Shown: positions 21,793-32,619 of the stretch, piece by piece
Layout: each line of letters begins with the position of its first letter
Numbering within the stretch: the stretch's first letter is position 1
From: Lithodes maja
Lineage: Eukaryota > Arthropoda > Malacostraca > Decapoda > Lithodidae
Reading direction: 5' to 3'
Length of the DNA: 64,000 nucleotides
Assembly: GCA_037953745.1 (NCBI GenBank)
Contig: JBAKBP010003237.1
Coordinates: forward strand, 93,654 to 157,653
The notes under the pieces: generated by a model
Databases searched by the model: none
What the model was told of the DNA's origin: nothing
What the model saw: the letters and a program-made list of their open reading frames with translations, nothing else
Program-made: the position numbers and the translations under genes

Positions 21793-22080
21793 TTATGTTA
21801 CTGCTGCTTCTTCTCGGATGGCGTTTTTTGATCCATGGCTGCGGACTGCTTCGTGTAGGAGACGACCCATGCGTGCTGAACCCACAGGGTATAGATGAGT
21901 GCCATCCTTGTGGAACAGAGTAGGCTGGTTGTAGAAGTTGTCCCAGAGGTTGATGAATTCAACTTCTTCCCTCAGACACAAATATTTTAGTCGGCTATTT
22001 GTGCTGAAGACCTTGTCGTAGAATTTGTCAGGTGCGTCGATCTTGGGGAGAATGCCTGAGATGATGATATTCCTTGACTG
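21793..22080 (-). pseudogene. ORF1 remnant with an esterase (SGNH-like) C-terminal block
   Basis: Minus-strand residues FINLWDNFYNQPTLFHKDGT followed by HLYPVGSARMGRLL match the form of the final block of SGNH/GDSL hydrolases, where DGxHL supplies the catalytic Asp and His. CR1-group ORF1 proteins are known to carry such an esterase. The N-terminal Ser block lies beyond the CA tract and is missing. Confidence 0.6.
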
Positions 22081-22430
22081 TGTGTGTGACTGTGTGTGTG
22101 TGTGTGTGTGCACAAGTATGCGTGTGTGTCCCTTCTACTTGGCGGAAAATTCATAGGGCATTAAAAAGATTTATCAGCTTAACATTGACAAGCTAGAATT
22201 CAACACACACACTCATGGTTTGTAAAATGCAGTCCTTTTGTCATGATAAAGGTGAGCAAGATACGCATACACAAACACTCATTTCCACTATCCCATACAC
22301 ACATACACTCACAGATTTTCACTCAGATCAACACACACACACACACACACATCACCGCTTGTCCACACACACAAACACAAGTCTGTGCGTGTTTGTGTGT
22401 GTGTCCGTTCCTTCACTAATGACATTATAA
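22081..22430. repeat. CA/TG microsatellite region
   Basis: Several CA and TG runs, including 22081-22112 and 22331-22350, around one further copy of the CAGCTTAACATTGACAAGCT...GTTTGTAAAATGCA unit (22165-22235). Noncoding. Confidence 0.7.
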
Positions 22431-22734
22431 TATGCCCTTCCTTAGGAATAAGTAGCCCCTAATCAGGTATCAACCACTCCCACTCTCTCTCTCTCTCATA
22501 TGAAGTTAATGTAAGCACTTTCTTGGTGTAGCCTATATGTTATTCATTGGTATGCTCGCTATCATCCATAATATATTACCTCATATTTATGCACATTTAA
22601 TTGTAAAATATACTAAGCTTGATATATTTTAACGTTTTCTTTTGTCCTGTAACATTAAATAAGATTTTATATACACGCATAGTTCAATATATCACAAAAA
22701 CAAGGTGTTATATGAGGGGTTCAGGCAGAGCGTG

Positions 22735-22825
22735 GGGACTGTGACGTCACTCATTCACAGGTACCTGCATGTGGGTTGACCCTATATTCTCTGGACCCTG
22801 GTCTTAGTAATATATTTATGCAATA
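22735..22825. repeat. Interspersed block shared with 13240-13340 (inverted)
   Basis: TGACGTCA, GTGGGTTGACC and CTATATTCTCTGGACCCTGG here are the reverse complement of the block at 13240-13340. Low copy in this window; nature unknown. Confidence 0.6.
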
Positions 22826-22925
22826 ATCCTCGATGAATTTGAGGGGGGAATAAAATAAAGTTATTCATTTACAAACGCATTCAGTTGCAAGTTTGATGCA
22901 AGATATTTGTCTAGGCGATGTTTAA

Positions 22926-23408
22926 CCCTTAATTGGCGGCGCGCAACTTATGTGTGTGAAATAAATATGGACTAAGTGGCGGTTCACAACTTATGTCGTG
23001 TGCCATTTTCACCACGTAATGTTGCTGAGAGAGAGAGAGAGAGGAGTGGTGGGAGGAGCGTAGCAAGCGTATGACTGTTCCAGACCACCGCAGCGGACCT
23101 ACTGACATGAATCCTACCCTCCTCCACCCTCTTGCACTCGCTACACAGGGAATAATGTAGGGAAAGTACCTAATTACATGGTTTTTGCACTCGTGTTGCG
23201 CGATCGTTGCAAGAGAACCAGTGGTCATACAAGGATGGTTGGGGTGTTATTGGAAAGCTCTGTTTATGCCCTTTCAGGAATAGATACTCTTTTTACGCTC
23301 TGGGTCTTATTTAGGTATGAAAATAATCACGTAAACAACCCAATTTAGGGTAAAAACACCCCGCTGAGCGCTACGGTCAAATAGACCACCTAGCCCGCTA
23401 AATAAGGG
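22926..23408 (+). mobile_element. TTAA-flanked miniature element, 483 bp (family M1)
   Basis: Left TTAA 22922-22925, right TTAA 23409-23412. The host CR1 sequence reads GGAGTTTAAATGAATC without the insert (18890-18905), showing that only TTAA was duplicated. Ends: CCCTTAATTGGCGGCGCGC and, inward from the right, CCCTTATTTAGCGGGC. The internal words TTGCACTCGTGTTGC and TTGCAAGAGAACC are shared with 38522, 57237 and 60971. The TTAA target and CCC ends are piggyBac-like; no transposase. Confidence 0.85.
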
Positions 23409-23412
23409 TTAA

Positions 23413-24376
23413 AAGAATCAACGGTACTGCAGTCTATAACATCTCGGGGAAGCCCATTCCACAAGTTGACAACTCGATTGAAGAAAAAAATCTTAGACTC
23501 GTGTGAGTTAAAAGATTTATCAATAATTGTGCAACTGTTTCCCCGCGTGTAATTAGATTGGTCGATAGTGAAGTACTTACTACAGTTCATATTGTCGATA
23601 CCTTTGATGATTTTGAACACTTGAATCAAGTCGCCTCTTAATGTGTGCTGGGTTAAAGGAAATATATTTAATTCTGCAAGACGCTCCTCGTATGGTTTGT
23701 TCTTTAGGATAGGTATAATTTTGGTAACTCTACGTTGAACTCATTCTAGCTTGTCTATATCTTTTTGGTAATAAGGGCACCAGGATTGAACGCAGTATTC
23801 CAGAAGAGGGCGGACTAAGGAATTGTAAAGAGTTAGGATAACTTCTTTGGATTTATGCTCAAACAACCTGCCTATAAAGCCAATTATTTTGTTTGCCTTC
23901 TTAAAAACTTCTGAACATTGTTGACTCGGTTTTAGGTTACTCGATATTGTTACTCCCAGATCGGTTTCTCTGTTTACATTCTTAAGCTGAGTGCCATTCA
24001 TCGAATAGTTTGTTTTCTCATTTTGGTATCCGATATGTAGTAATTTACATTTATCTGCATTGAAACTCATTTGCCAAACATGGGCCCAACATGACAACTT
24101 ATCTAGATTGTGTTGCATATCGTCAACTTGTTCTTTTGAGACTATGCTATTTGCAATTTTTGTATCGTCAGCAAACTTTGAGATTGTACAGGTGAGACCC
24201 TCTTCTATGTTGTTGAGGTAAATTACAAAGATAATTGGTCCTAGTACCGATCCCTGGGGTACCCCACTACTTACATCGGTCGATTTAGATGCCTTACCAT
24301 TTATGAATACTCGTTGTTTTCTGTCACTGAGCCAATTTTCTATCCATTTCAACACACCATCTTTTATTCCATGCAC
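23413..24376 (-). pseudogene. CR1-like RT and C-terminal remnant
   Basis: 24376-23741 encodes [32 protein letters not shown] and FADDTKIANS, with C-terminal motifs up to SWCPYYQKDIDKLE. A stop after that, a frame change, and the TTAA insertion break the remainder (23629-23413, IDQSNYTRGN...LWNGLPRDV). Confidence 0.8.
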
Positions 24377-24516
24377 ATTTACTTTTAGCAGTAAACGTTT
24401 GTGGGGAGCTTTGTAAAAGGCATTTGGAAAATCAAGGTATATAATATCTACAGCATTACTTTCATCATCTACAGCTTTACTCTCATCAGGGTGATATAGA
24501 GAAATAATCGTTAAGT

Positions 24517-24520
24517 AAAG

Positions 24521-24557
<37 letters not shown>
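24517..24557. repeat. (GA)n microsatellite
   Basis: About 20 GA dinucleotides. Confidence 0.9.
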
Positions 24558-24561
<4 letters not shown>

Positions 24562-25770
24562 CACACGCCTGATATTAGATAAGGTATTGTTATGCTAGAC
24601 ATAAACAAGTTAAGTGGATTCACTAAACGGGAAGAAACAAGATATTCACACATATACACAATTAGAGAACAACGCAATTTATACAAGCATAGACAGTACA
24701 ATGGTTTTATTTATACTCAAAACGGTTAGATATAAGTTTGAGTATAAACGGAAGGGATACAATAAAATTATAAAGATTGTGAAAAGTAAATACACAATGG
24801 TTATGGAACGATCTAGTTACTAAGTATACACAGACTCTTGATTCATGACTAAATGGTTACTGGAACATTATGGGGATATTCTGTAAAAGAAAACCTCATG
24901 AAAAACGTCTTGATGTATAGCAGTGATTTTACTAAGTTTGCTGATGGAAAAGAAGCTAAATTATCATAGTCTGCCATTGAACCTGACTCAATGAGAATGG
25001 AGTGCTCATTTTTTCTGACACCCGCAAAGTTTTTCTATTACAGGTGTAGGGGACACTAAGAAAAAACTCACAATAGTGAATAGACTGTTGTTGTTGTTGT
25101 TGTTGCTGTTCCCCAAGCCGCCTGGCCGAACAGCCCCAAGGCCCCAAGCAAGGCCATAACCGAGTGCCCCCACAGAACCCTCCCTGCCGACCACAATAAA
25201 GCCTGAGTGACCGAAGCCACTCCATGGCGGGGAGCTGAGGAGGGTGCGGAAACGCCCGGGAAACCAAAGCCCCACCCAGGGCCCTGTGCCTCTCAGCAAT
25301 TATGAAGAGAAAGTCGAGGGGCAAAGGAAACGTGTGACGATTTGGCTTCCAATCTTGGTAGATTGGGAGGTCAATCCACGGAAGAGACGCCGTCACTTGA
25401 GATCTAGGAAATATATAAGTAAAAGGAACAGTCAGAGTAAGCTATGGGTATGGTAGAGATCGCTCAGTTCTCACGCTGATAGACCAGCCCATCACCATAT
25501 GACTAGAACCCAATCCTCTCAGCATCAGCTAGGAAAGGCCCTAGAAAGCCACCTTTGGCGGGAGGATAGCTCCCCTATTTCTTGGGCACCCGCCCAATAG
25601 ACTGTCAGCAGTGGTGGTGTTAGAATGGAATTAAAGTGTAAGTATTAAATATATATTATATATTCTGGTCAGAGGAACCAACAATAATATACCATACCGT
25701 ATTTTATTTAATACGAGATACAAGGATAGAAAGTTGGTTTTGTTCTTCCTAAAGAGAATGAGGACTAATA
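24558..25770. other. No recognisable gene
   Basis: AT-rich to 25000, then a GC-rich patch (25120-25300). The minus strand there has an open frame of about 146 codons containing a glutamine run encoded by (TTG)n at 25087-25112. No domain is visible and no start or splice context supports a gene. Confidence 0.4.
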
Positions 25771-25774
25771 GCAA

Positions 25775-25980
25775 AAATCGGCCGCTTCCTTCAAAATTAC
25801 AGGCTCGCTATCCCTCGCCATGAAAAAATCGAAACCTAAATAGCACGAAAGGTCTTGATATTGATAAAGAAATTGGATGAAAGGTCTTAAAATCAACAAA
25901 CTAATGGAGCCAACGTCTTAATAACTCAAAACTAAAGGGCTTAACATGAGGGACAAGGGGGTCCAGAAAAGGCAACTACC
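25775..25980 (+). repeat. Dispersed repeat family R1, copy a
   Basis: Shares an ordered series of words with 52010-52190, 52555-52755 and (inverted) 38095-38235: ACAGGCTCGCTATCCCTCG, GCACGAAAGGTCTTGA, ATGGAGCCAACGTCTTA, GGGCTTAACATGAGG and GGGGGTCCAGAA. No coding and no clear terminal repeats; family unknown. Confidence 0.7.
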
Positions 25981-26110
25981 TTCCCCTTACGATTCAAACC
26001 CAATTAAGAGAGCATTAGAATATATACAGTATATCATCTTGTATAAGGAAGCAAAATATGGTGATTAACAAGACTAGAATCAGCCACCAAAATTGATCAT
26101 TCAAAGTTAA

Positions 26111-26310
26111 CCCTTTCAAGATCCAATACGCATTTTTTCTATGTTCCGGTTATTATTAAACGATTTTGTTCAGATTAGGAAGGGCAGGCCTATATGGAAG
26201 ACAGAAATAGTCTTTACCCATTTAATTCCCACAAATTCTTCATAAGCTGCGAAAAATCGTTTAATGAGAGCCAGAATAAACTGTCAAAGTGAGTCACAAT
26301 CTTCAAAGGG
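26111..26310. mobile_element. TTAA miniature element, about 200 bp (family M2)
   Basis: Left TTAA 26107-26110; right target decayed to TGAA (26311-26314). Ends CCCTTTCAAGATCC and, inward from the right, CCCTTTGAAGATTGTG. The internal ACGATTTTGTTCAGATTAGG and TTCTTCATAAGCTGC words match other M2 copies. Confidence 0.75.
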
Positions 26311-26879
26311 TGAAGACAATTTTGCCGTGGAGATAAGTTTTTAACGTTGCCATGGTATCTAATTAATCATCCATTTAATGTATAATCACGGAAAGACCTG
26401 GATACTGAAAACTCCTCTCTCTCTCTCTCTCTCTCCTCACTCTATCTCTCTCTCTCTCTCTACTTCCAGTGCCTTTTAAAATCTGGAATTCATACCCAAT
26501 AAACAGGTTACGTAATTACGACGTAAGGCAATAGTGCTGGAATGGTTGTGTAACAACGTTATCATGTATACGTAGGAAAAATGTTTTAAAATTGTTGTAA
26601 TGTAACTTATATTATGACCTTACTTGCATATAATTTAAATACGTTGTTACTACGTAGTTGGGCAGTAAATACAGATACAATTATAAAGTATGCGCAATAC
26701 ATCGTTGTTTAACGTCCGTACGACGTGCACAATTAGTAATTACACAATGTAATACTGTACCCTGTATTGAACAAATGGCAACGATGTAAATTTGACGTTG
26801 TTGGTAAAAATATTGGAAACGTTACTCTTTGTCTTGTAATAACATAATTATTACGTCAATCTTCATGTTGTGAACACGT
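26311..26879. other. AT-rich DNA with a (CT)n tract
   Basis: (CT)n at about 26413-26462. From 26500 on, ACGTAA words thicken toward the adjoining 142-bp array, probably degenerate outer monomers. No gene. Confidence 0.5.
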
Positions 26880-27962
26880 AACAATGATACTAATATCATT
26901 ACTTCAAATAAAACATGTAAGTACAACGTCAATTGTTGGTAACTTGGACGTAATCAAAGGACAGAGCTTACACGTAACAAACATTTGTGCAAAAAACGTA
27001 AGGCAAAATTTAATAGGGACGTATTATATATACTAAATACTACATACAATTAATACGTAAGAAAAACGTCATTTATGTGTAACATAAGACGTAATCAAAG
27101 AACAAAACGTACAGGTAACAAACAGTTGTGCACAAAACGTAAGGCAAAATTTAATAGTGACGTAATATATATACTAACTATTACATACACTTACCACGTA
27201 GAAGAAACGTCAATTGTGTGTAACATTAGACGTAATAAAAGGACAAAACTTAAACGTAACAATCAATTGTGCAGAAAACGTAAGGCAAAATTTAATAGTG
27301 ACGTTATGTATAATTATACTAACAAATTACATAAAATTATTACGTAAGGAAAACGTCAATGGTTGGTAACATCAGACGTAATTAAAGGACAAAACTTACA
27401 CGTAACAAACAATTGTGTACAAAACGTAAGGCAAAATTTAATATTGACATTATGTATATACTAACATACAACATACAATTAACATGGAAGGAAAACGTCA
27501 ACTGTTGGTAACATCAGACGTAATCAACGGACAAAACTTACACGTAACAAACATTTGTGCAAAAAAATGAGGCAAAATTTAATAGTGACTTAATATATAT
27601 TCCAACTACTACATACAATTATTACATAATGAAAACGTCAGTTGTTGGTAATATCAGACGTAATTAAAGGACAAAACGCACACTTAACAAACATTTGTGC
27701 GAAAAACGTAAAGCAAAATTTAAAAGTTACGTTATGTGTGTACGAACATATTACATACAATTAACACGTAAGCAAAACGTCAATTGTTGGTAACATCAGA
27801 CGTAAAGTACAGAACTTACATGTAACAAACATTTGTGCAAAAGTCGTAATGCAAAATTTAATAGTGACGTAATATATATACTAACTATTACATACAATTA
27901 ACGCGTAAGGAAACATCAATTGTGTGTAACATTAGACGTAATCCAATGACAAAACTTGCCCT
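26880..27962. repeat. About 142-bp tandem array, 8 diverged monomers, rich in ACGTAA
   Basis: The TAGACGTAAT/CAGACGTAAT word recurs near 27088, 27229, 27375, 27517, 27657, 27799 and 27935 (136-146-base spacing). Each monomer also has CACGTAACAAACA, ACGTAAGGCAAAATTTAATA and AAAACGTCAATTGTTGGTAA. An open frame at 27075-27347 is a by-product of the repeats. Confidence 0.85.
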
Positions 27963-27965
27963 AAC

Positions 27966-28727
27966 AAACATTACATTGCAACCTTCCAGAAACAAACATT
28001 ACATTGCAACCTTCCAGAAACAAACATTACATTGCAACCTTCCAGAAACAAACTTTACATTGCAACCTTCCAGAAACAAACATTACATTGCAACCTTCCA
28101 GAAACAAACATTACATTGCAACCTTTCAGAAACAAACATTACATTGCAACCTTCCAGAAACAAACATTACATTGCAACCTTCCAGAAACAAACTTTACAT
28201 TGCAACCTTCCAGAAACAAACATTACATTGCAACCTTCCAGAAACAAACATTACATTGCAACCTTCCAGAAACAAACATTACATTGCAACCTTCCAGAAA
28301 CAAAAATTACATTGCAACCTTCCAGAAACAAACATTACATTGCAACCTTCCAGAAACAAACATTACATTGCAACCTTCCAGAAACAAACATTACATTGCA
28401 ACCTTCCAGAAACAAACATTACATTGCAACCTTCCAGAAACAAACATTACATTGCAACCTTCCAGAAACAAACATTACATTGCAACCTTCCAGAAACAAA
28501 CATTACATTGCAACCTTCCAGAAACAAACATTACATTGCAACCTTCCAGAAACAAACATTACATTGCAACCTTCCAGAAACAAACATTACATTGCAACCT
28601 TCCAGAAACAAACATTACATTGCAACCTTCCAGAAACAAACATTACATTGCAACCTTCCAGAAACAAACATTACATTGCAACCTTCCAGAAACAAACATT
28701 ACATTGCAACCTTCCAGAAACAAACTA
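27966..28727. repeat. 28-bp minisatellite, about 27 copies
   Basis: The unit includes ACATTACATTGCAACC and TTCCAGAAACAA. Nearly perfect. The first unit is continuous with the last 142-bp monomer (CTAACAAACATT). Because 28 is not a multiple of three and the unit has no stop, all three plus frames stay open; none is a gene. Confidence 0.95.
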
Positions 28728-29130
28728 GCACAATGCTATTAGTACCTACAATCTACGTTATTTAGTTACCTTATCTTTGTTAGTAGTTAACTTGATTGAA
28801 CTTATTATAATATGCCTAAATGTCCTTATTAAAATAAATGTTGAAACACAGTTTTGATAAAGTTCCTTTCATTTATATTGTTTAACGTAATTTCTATATT
28901 ATGTTTATACCTACTAACTCATTTCACTGCCTTTAGGGTGGTGGTGGTGGTGGTGGGGGTAAGGGAGGGGGAGGGGGGGGGGGGAGGGAAGCTGTTTTCC
29001 GACATATTAAATCCGTGCTCAGTGGGATTTCTCTCGAATTGCTATTAGTTTGTTCTGCTATTGCATTTGCACTACGAATATGGGCAAATGGAATTCACAG
29101 AAATGTGGTAGCTGGGTAGGGATGGTGATG
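28728..29130. other. No recognisable gene
   Basis: AT-rich apart from a G-rich tract at about 28937-28988 (GGTGGTGGTGG then G runs), which could form a G-quadruplex on the plus strand. Confidence 0.4.
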
Positions 29131-29365
29131 GCTGGTCCTATCTAGAGTGAGGTTTGGCATCCTCTACCCAACCTTAGCCGTTTCTGTAGGTCCCTTTTAC
29201 AGTCTTCCTTTTCCTTCAGAGACCAGGAGCTAGGAATCCTCCCCCCCCCCCCCCCTTCCCTTGTAAAATTCACCCACTCGCCGAGACCAGAAATGGGCGA
29301 GGAAGCTTTAAATATTATGTGCTCGGGCTATATCTCGAGTCGGTCACCCCCAGCTATGGGGTATG
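29131..29365 (+). repeat. Dispersed repeat family R2, copy a
   Basis: Ordered words GAGTGAGGTTTGGCATCCTC, TACCCAAC.TTAGCCG, GCTAGGAATCCTCC, CTTGTAAAAT and CCCCCAGCTATGGGGTATG recur at 34395-34665. The first part also resembles the loop of the foldback elements. Noncoding. Confidence 0.65.
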
Positions 29366-30128
29366 TACATACACTCTTATAGTTTGCCTGGGGTAACGGG
29401 GCTTCTGCATGATGGAATGGATTGGTTTTACTGTGAAATTCAAACATATCATACAAGACAACACAGAATAGAGTACAGAACTGCAGGTATTCACGTGCAG
29501 GTTGTAATAGAGTACAGAACTGCAGGTATTCACGTGCAGGTTGGCATCAAGAAAGGCCTTTGGAAATGACAGAGGATAATTATATTCTCGTCTCGGAAAA
29601 CTATCCTCGGAATGCGCCGACTCCTTCAAAGTAGTGACTGTCCCTTGGTCGGGGACTGCCCACAAAGGGTGAGACACGCTTCCATTGATGCACACTGGTT
29701 GTTTCAGTATATTTTTTTTCTAATAGCCTATTTGTATGAAGGAGAAAAAGGCAGGCTGCCCGTAACGAGTGTCTCCCCAAAAACCAAAGGTGACACGAGA
29801 GCCAAATTCAAAGGAGGTTGGGATCAAAATGCCTGGACACACAGTTTACTGCAGTCAGTGGATGAAAGAAAACATAATTAAGGGAGAGAGTTCCAAAATT
29901 CACTTGTTGAGAAAAACACAAATTCTGTTAATTCTTGGATTGGAGAGTTGGACAGAATAGGTGTATAAACCCAAATGTTCTTACACCAAAATAATGAGTA
30001 CACGTGGTTGCCGGTTTAAAAGGGTACGCTAACCTGGTGCGTTTGCTTTCTATCATGTCTAGATTTAATTCCATTGGCTCGTTTTTTCAGGTGTGTGTTT
30101 ATGTATCCTTGTTTGTGATTACACTTTG
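29366..30128. other. No recognisable gene
   Basis: A 35-base direct duplication (AGAGTACAGAACTGCAGGTA and following) at about 29470-29540. The segment 29728-29850 (GGCAGGCTGCCCGTAACGAG, then AGTGTCTCCCC) faintly resembles a minus-strand tail of the jockey-like family. No convincing frame. Confidence 0.35.
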
Positions 30129-30132
30129 TTAA

Positions 30133-30337
30133 CCCTTTCACCACCATTACGTAATGTTTAACATATTTTGGTTACCATAGACAATTTTCTTTGGTTCATA
30201 ATCTACCTATACGACTCAAATGGGTAAATACGATCTCAAGTATATCTTCTTTATCACACAGGTTCTTCTTAAACGGCATAAAGTCATCTAATTTTAGCCA
30301 AACTTAAAGGTAAAAAAGGCGTCATGGTGGTGAAGTG
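30133..30337. mobile_element. TTAA miniature element, about 205 bp (family M2)
   Basis: Left TTAA 30129-30132; right target decayed. Ends CCCTTTCACCACCATTACG and, inward from the right, CACTTCACCACCATGACGCC. The internal TTCTTCTTAAACGGCATAAA matches the family. Confidence 0.7.
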
Positions 30338-30949
30338 ATCAACACTTTATATCCATTGTGTAAGCTCACCAGATTTTCAATAGCGACAACATATTCGTTA
30401 GGCAGCATCTGAGCGAGCGAGTATCTGTGTGAGCATGAATTTCTGTGTGTGAGGAGAGAGAGAGAGAGAGCTACATAAAGTTACATAGATACACAGACCA
30501 CACAGACCTCGGGGTCCTTACTAGCAGTTCGGCCTTAAAAACTATTTTTTTTTCACGTCACCCCAGCCCCCTCTAGACAGAGGTCAAGCCTTCCCTTGAA
30601 AGTGTTTATTGTGTCGCTCTCCACCACTCTCGCTGGTAGTGCTTTTCAATAAAGAGTATACAGTATATAGTTTTGCAGTTGATGTATAGACATTTATATT
30701 CACAAATTAGTTTCCAGAGATATACTTCCATCTTATAAATTAGGGAAGTCTACGAATATTTAAGAGTGGGCTATGGCATCCGAGTGTACAGTAGGTAGCC
30801 GAGCACAAAGAGAGGACGTAGAGGGTTGGGTGTATTGTGTCTCCTCCGCCACACTCAGACCAGGCATTATCAAACACCTACAATAGCACGCATCACAAGC
30901 CTCCACTATCAGGGTGTCATACTAAAGCCGAGTCCATTTTCATTAGTCT
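30338..30949. other. No recognisable gene
   Basis: Contains (GA)n near 30455. The segment 30480-30545 (TTACATAGATACACAGACCA, CCTCGGGGTCCTTACTAG) resembles 36985-37040 and may be a dispersed repeat. Confidence 0.35.
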
Positions 30950-31560
30950 TTGTTATTGTGTATGTATAGCTAAACTTATGGTTATAGTTCAAATTACGTT
31001 TATGGAAGTATATACTAGTTAAAATTATGGTTTACAGTTCAAATCGCGTTTATGAAAGTATATATTATTGTGTATGTGCAGCTAAAATTATGGTTTATAG
31101 TTCAAATTAGTCTAGGGAAGTCTTTATTATTGTGTATGTATAGCTAATATTATGGTTTATAGTTCAAGTCACGTCTATGGTAGTATATATTATTGTGGAT
31201 GTATAGCTAATATTATGGTTTATAGTTCAAGTCACGTCTATGGTAGTATATATTATTGTGGATGTATAGCTAATATTATGGTTTATAGTTCAAGTCACGT
31301 CTATGGTAGTATATATTATTGTGGATGTATAGCTAATATTATGGTTTATAGTTCAAGTCACGTCTATGGTAGTATATATTATTGTGGATGTATAGCTAAT
31401 ATTATGGTTTATAGTTCAAGTCACGTCTATGGTAGTATATATTATTGTGGATGTATAGCTAATATTATGGTTTATAGTTCAAGTCACGTCTATGGTAGTA
31501 TATATTATTGTGGATGTATAGCTAATATTATGGTTTATAGTTCAAACCACGTCTATGGAA
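30950..31560. repeat. 63-bp minisatellite, about 9-10 copies
   Basis: ATGGTTTATAGTTCAA recurs every 63 bases from about 31152. The left copies (30950-31150) are diverged and the right ones nearly identical. Since 63 is 21 codons, the plus frame stays open (repeat core MVYSSSHVYGSIYYCGCI), but there is no sign of a real gene. Confidence 0.9.
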
Positions 31561-31837
31561 GGGGTAAGATGGCCAAAACAATGTTATTTTATGTTAATTT
31601 TCCAATATTCCTTGTCAGTCATTCAAGTCTTCAAACCAAATAGCTCGGGTTTGACCCCCTGGCCACTATCACACCAACACCACGCCCAGAGGTCAACACA
31701 AGCCTTGGAAAAACTGATAGCATCAAAGGAGAATAATCGATAATGTAGGACAAGACACTAAGAGGATAAATTAAAGAAAATTAGCATGTACAGGGAGTAC
31801 GATTGGGGCGGGCACTAAGACGATAGTTATAAATGAA

Positions 31838-32298
31838 GGAAAGGAAATTGTATAGGAAGTGCAGTATACAGTAAATTGTATAGGAAGTGCAGTATACAGT
31901 AAATTGTATAGGAAGTGCAGTATACAGTAAATTGTATAGGAAGTGCAGTATATAGTAAATTGTATAGGAAGTGCAGTATATAGTAAATTGTATAGGAAGT
32001 GCGGTATACAGTAAATTGTATAGGAAGTGCGGTATACAGGAAATTGTATAGGAAGTGCAGTATACAGTAAATTGTATAGGAAGTGCAGTATACAGTAAAT
32101 TGTATAGGAAGTGCAGTATACAGTAAATTGTATAGGAAGTGCAGTATACAGTAAATTGTATAGGAAGTGCAGTATACAGTAAATTGTATAGGAAGTGCAG
32201 TATACAGTAAATTGTATAGGAAGTGCAGTATACAGTAAATTGTATAGGAAGTGCAGTATACAGTAAATTGTATAGGAAGTGCAGTATACAATAAATCA
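31838..32298. repeat. 28-bp minisatellite, about 16 copies
   Basis: The unit contains TTGTATAGGAAGTGCAGTAT. A few G/A variants sit near 32001-32040. The minus-strand open frame is repeat-derived. Confidence 0.93.
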
Positions 32299-32619
32299 GG
32301 CATACGTTTAGGATGAAATAGACATAACAAACTGAAATTATGTGAAGGTCAATATTAGAATCAACATTAACTTTACTAATGGTGGCCTGGCCAGCAAACA
32401 GTTACTGGTACTTGTCCCAATATTAAATAATAAAATAAACTAGCTAAAAGAGGTAATTCAAAGCACATTTCAGTAATGATTAAGGTGTATACATAAAATT
32501 GTAATATATGGACCACCCACACAGCTAAATAACAAAACAAATGTTTGTATTCAAATTGTAGCTGGAAGGAGACGTCACGCTGCCGCCGTGTGCAAATAAA
32601 TTGTTAACTCCTTGTGTCA

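Larger units (their letters stand above)
18806..22080 (-). mobile_element. CR1-like non-LTR retrotransposon, nearly full coding span, inactivated
   Basis: Minus-strand order is ORF1 remnant, endonuclease, RT, C-terminal region, then a 3' terminus reading AACTTTATTTTATCCCCCCC. At least three frameshifts separate the domains. The right (5') end runs into a CA/TG tract at 22081. A second copy lies just to the right (22838-24490) in the same orientation. Confidence 0.82.
22838..24490 (-). mobile_element. CR1-like non-LTR retrotransposon, second copy, 5'-truncated
   Basis: Same family, orientation and 3' terminus (AATAACTTTATTTTATTCCC) as 18806-22080. It covers only the RT middle to the 3' end. 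A TTAA element (22926-23408) is inserted close to its 3' end. Loses homology near 24490. Confidence 0.83.

Noticed and set aside
25006..25396. Minus-strand frame with a polyglutamine run
   Set aside because: The glutamines come from a short TTG/CAA microsatellite; no homologous domain, promoter or splice evidence.
27922..28765. Three overlapping long plus-strand open frames (236-268 codons)
   Set aside because: They are the three readings of a stop-free 28-bp tandem repeat; no start context, domain or codon bias.
31152..32330. Open frames of 163 and 167 codons with periodic peptides
   Set aside because: Products of the 63-bp and 28-bp minisatellites.
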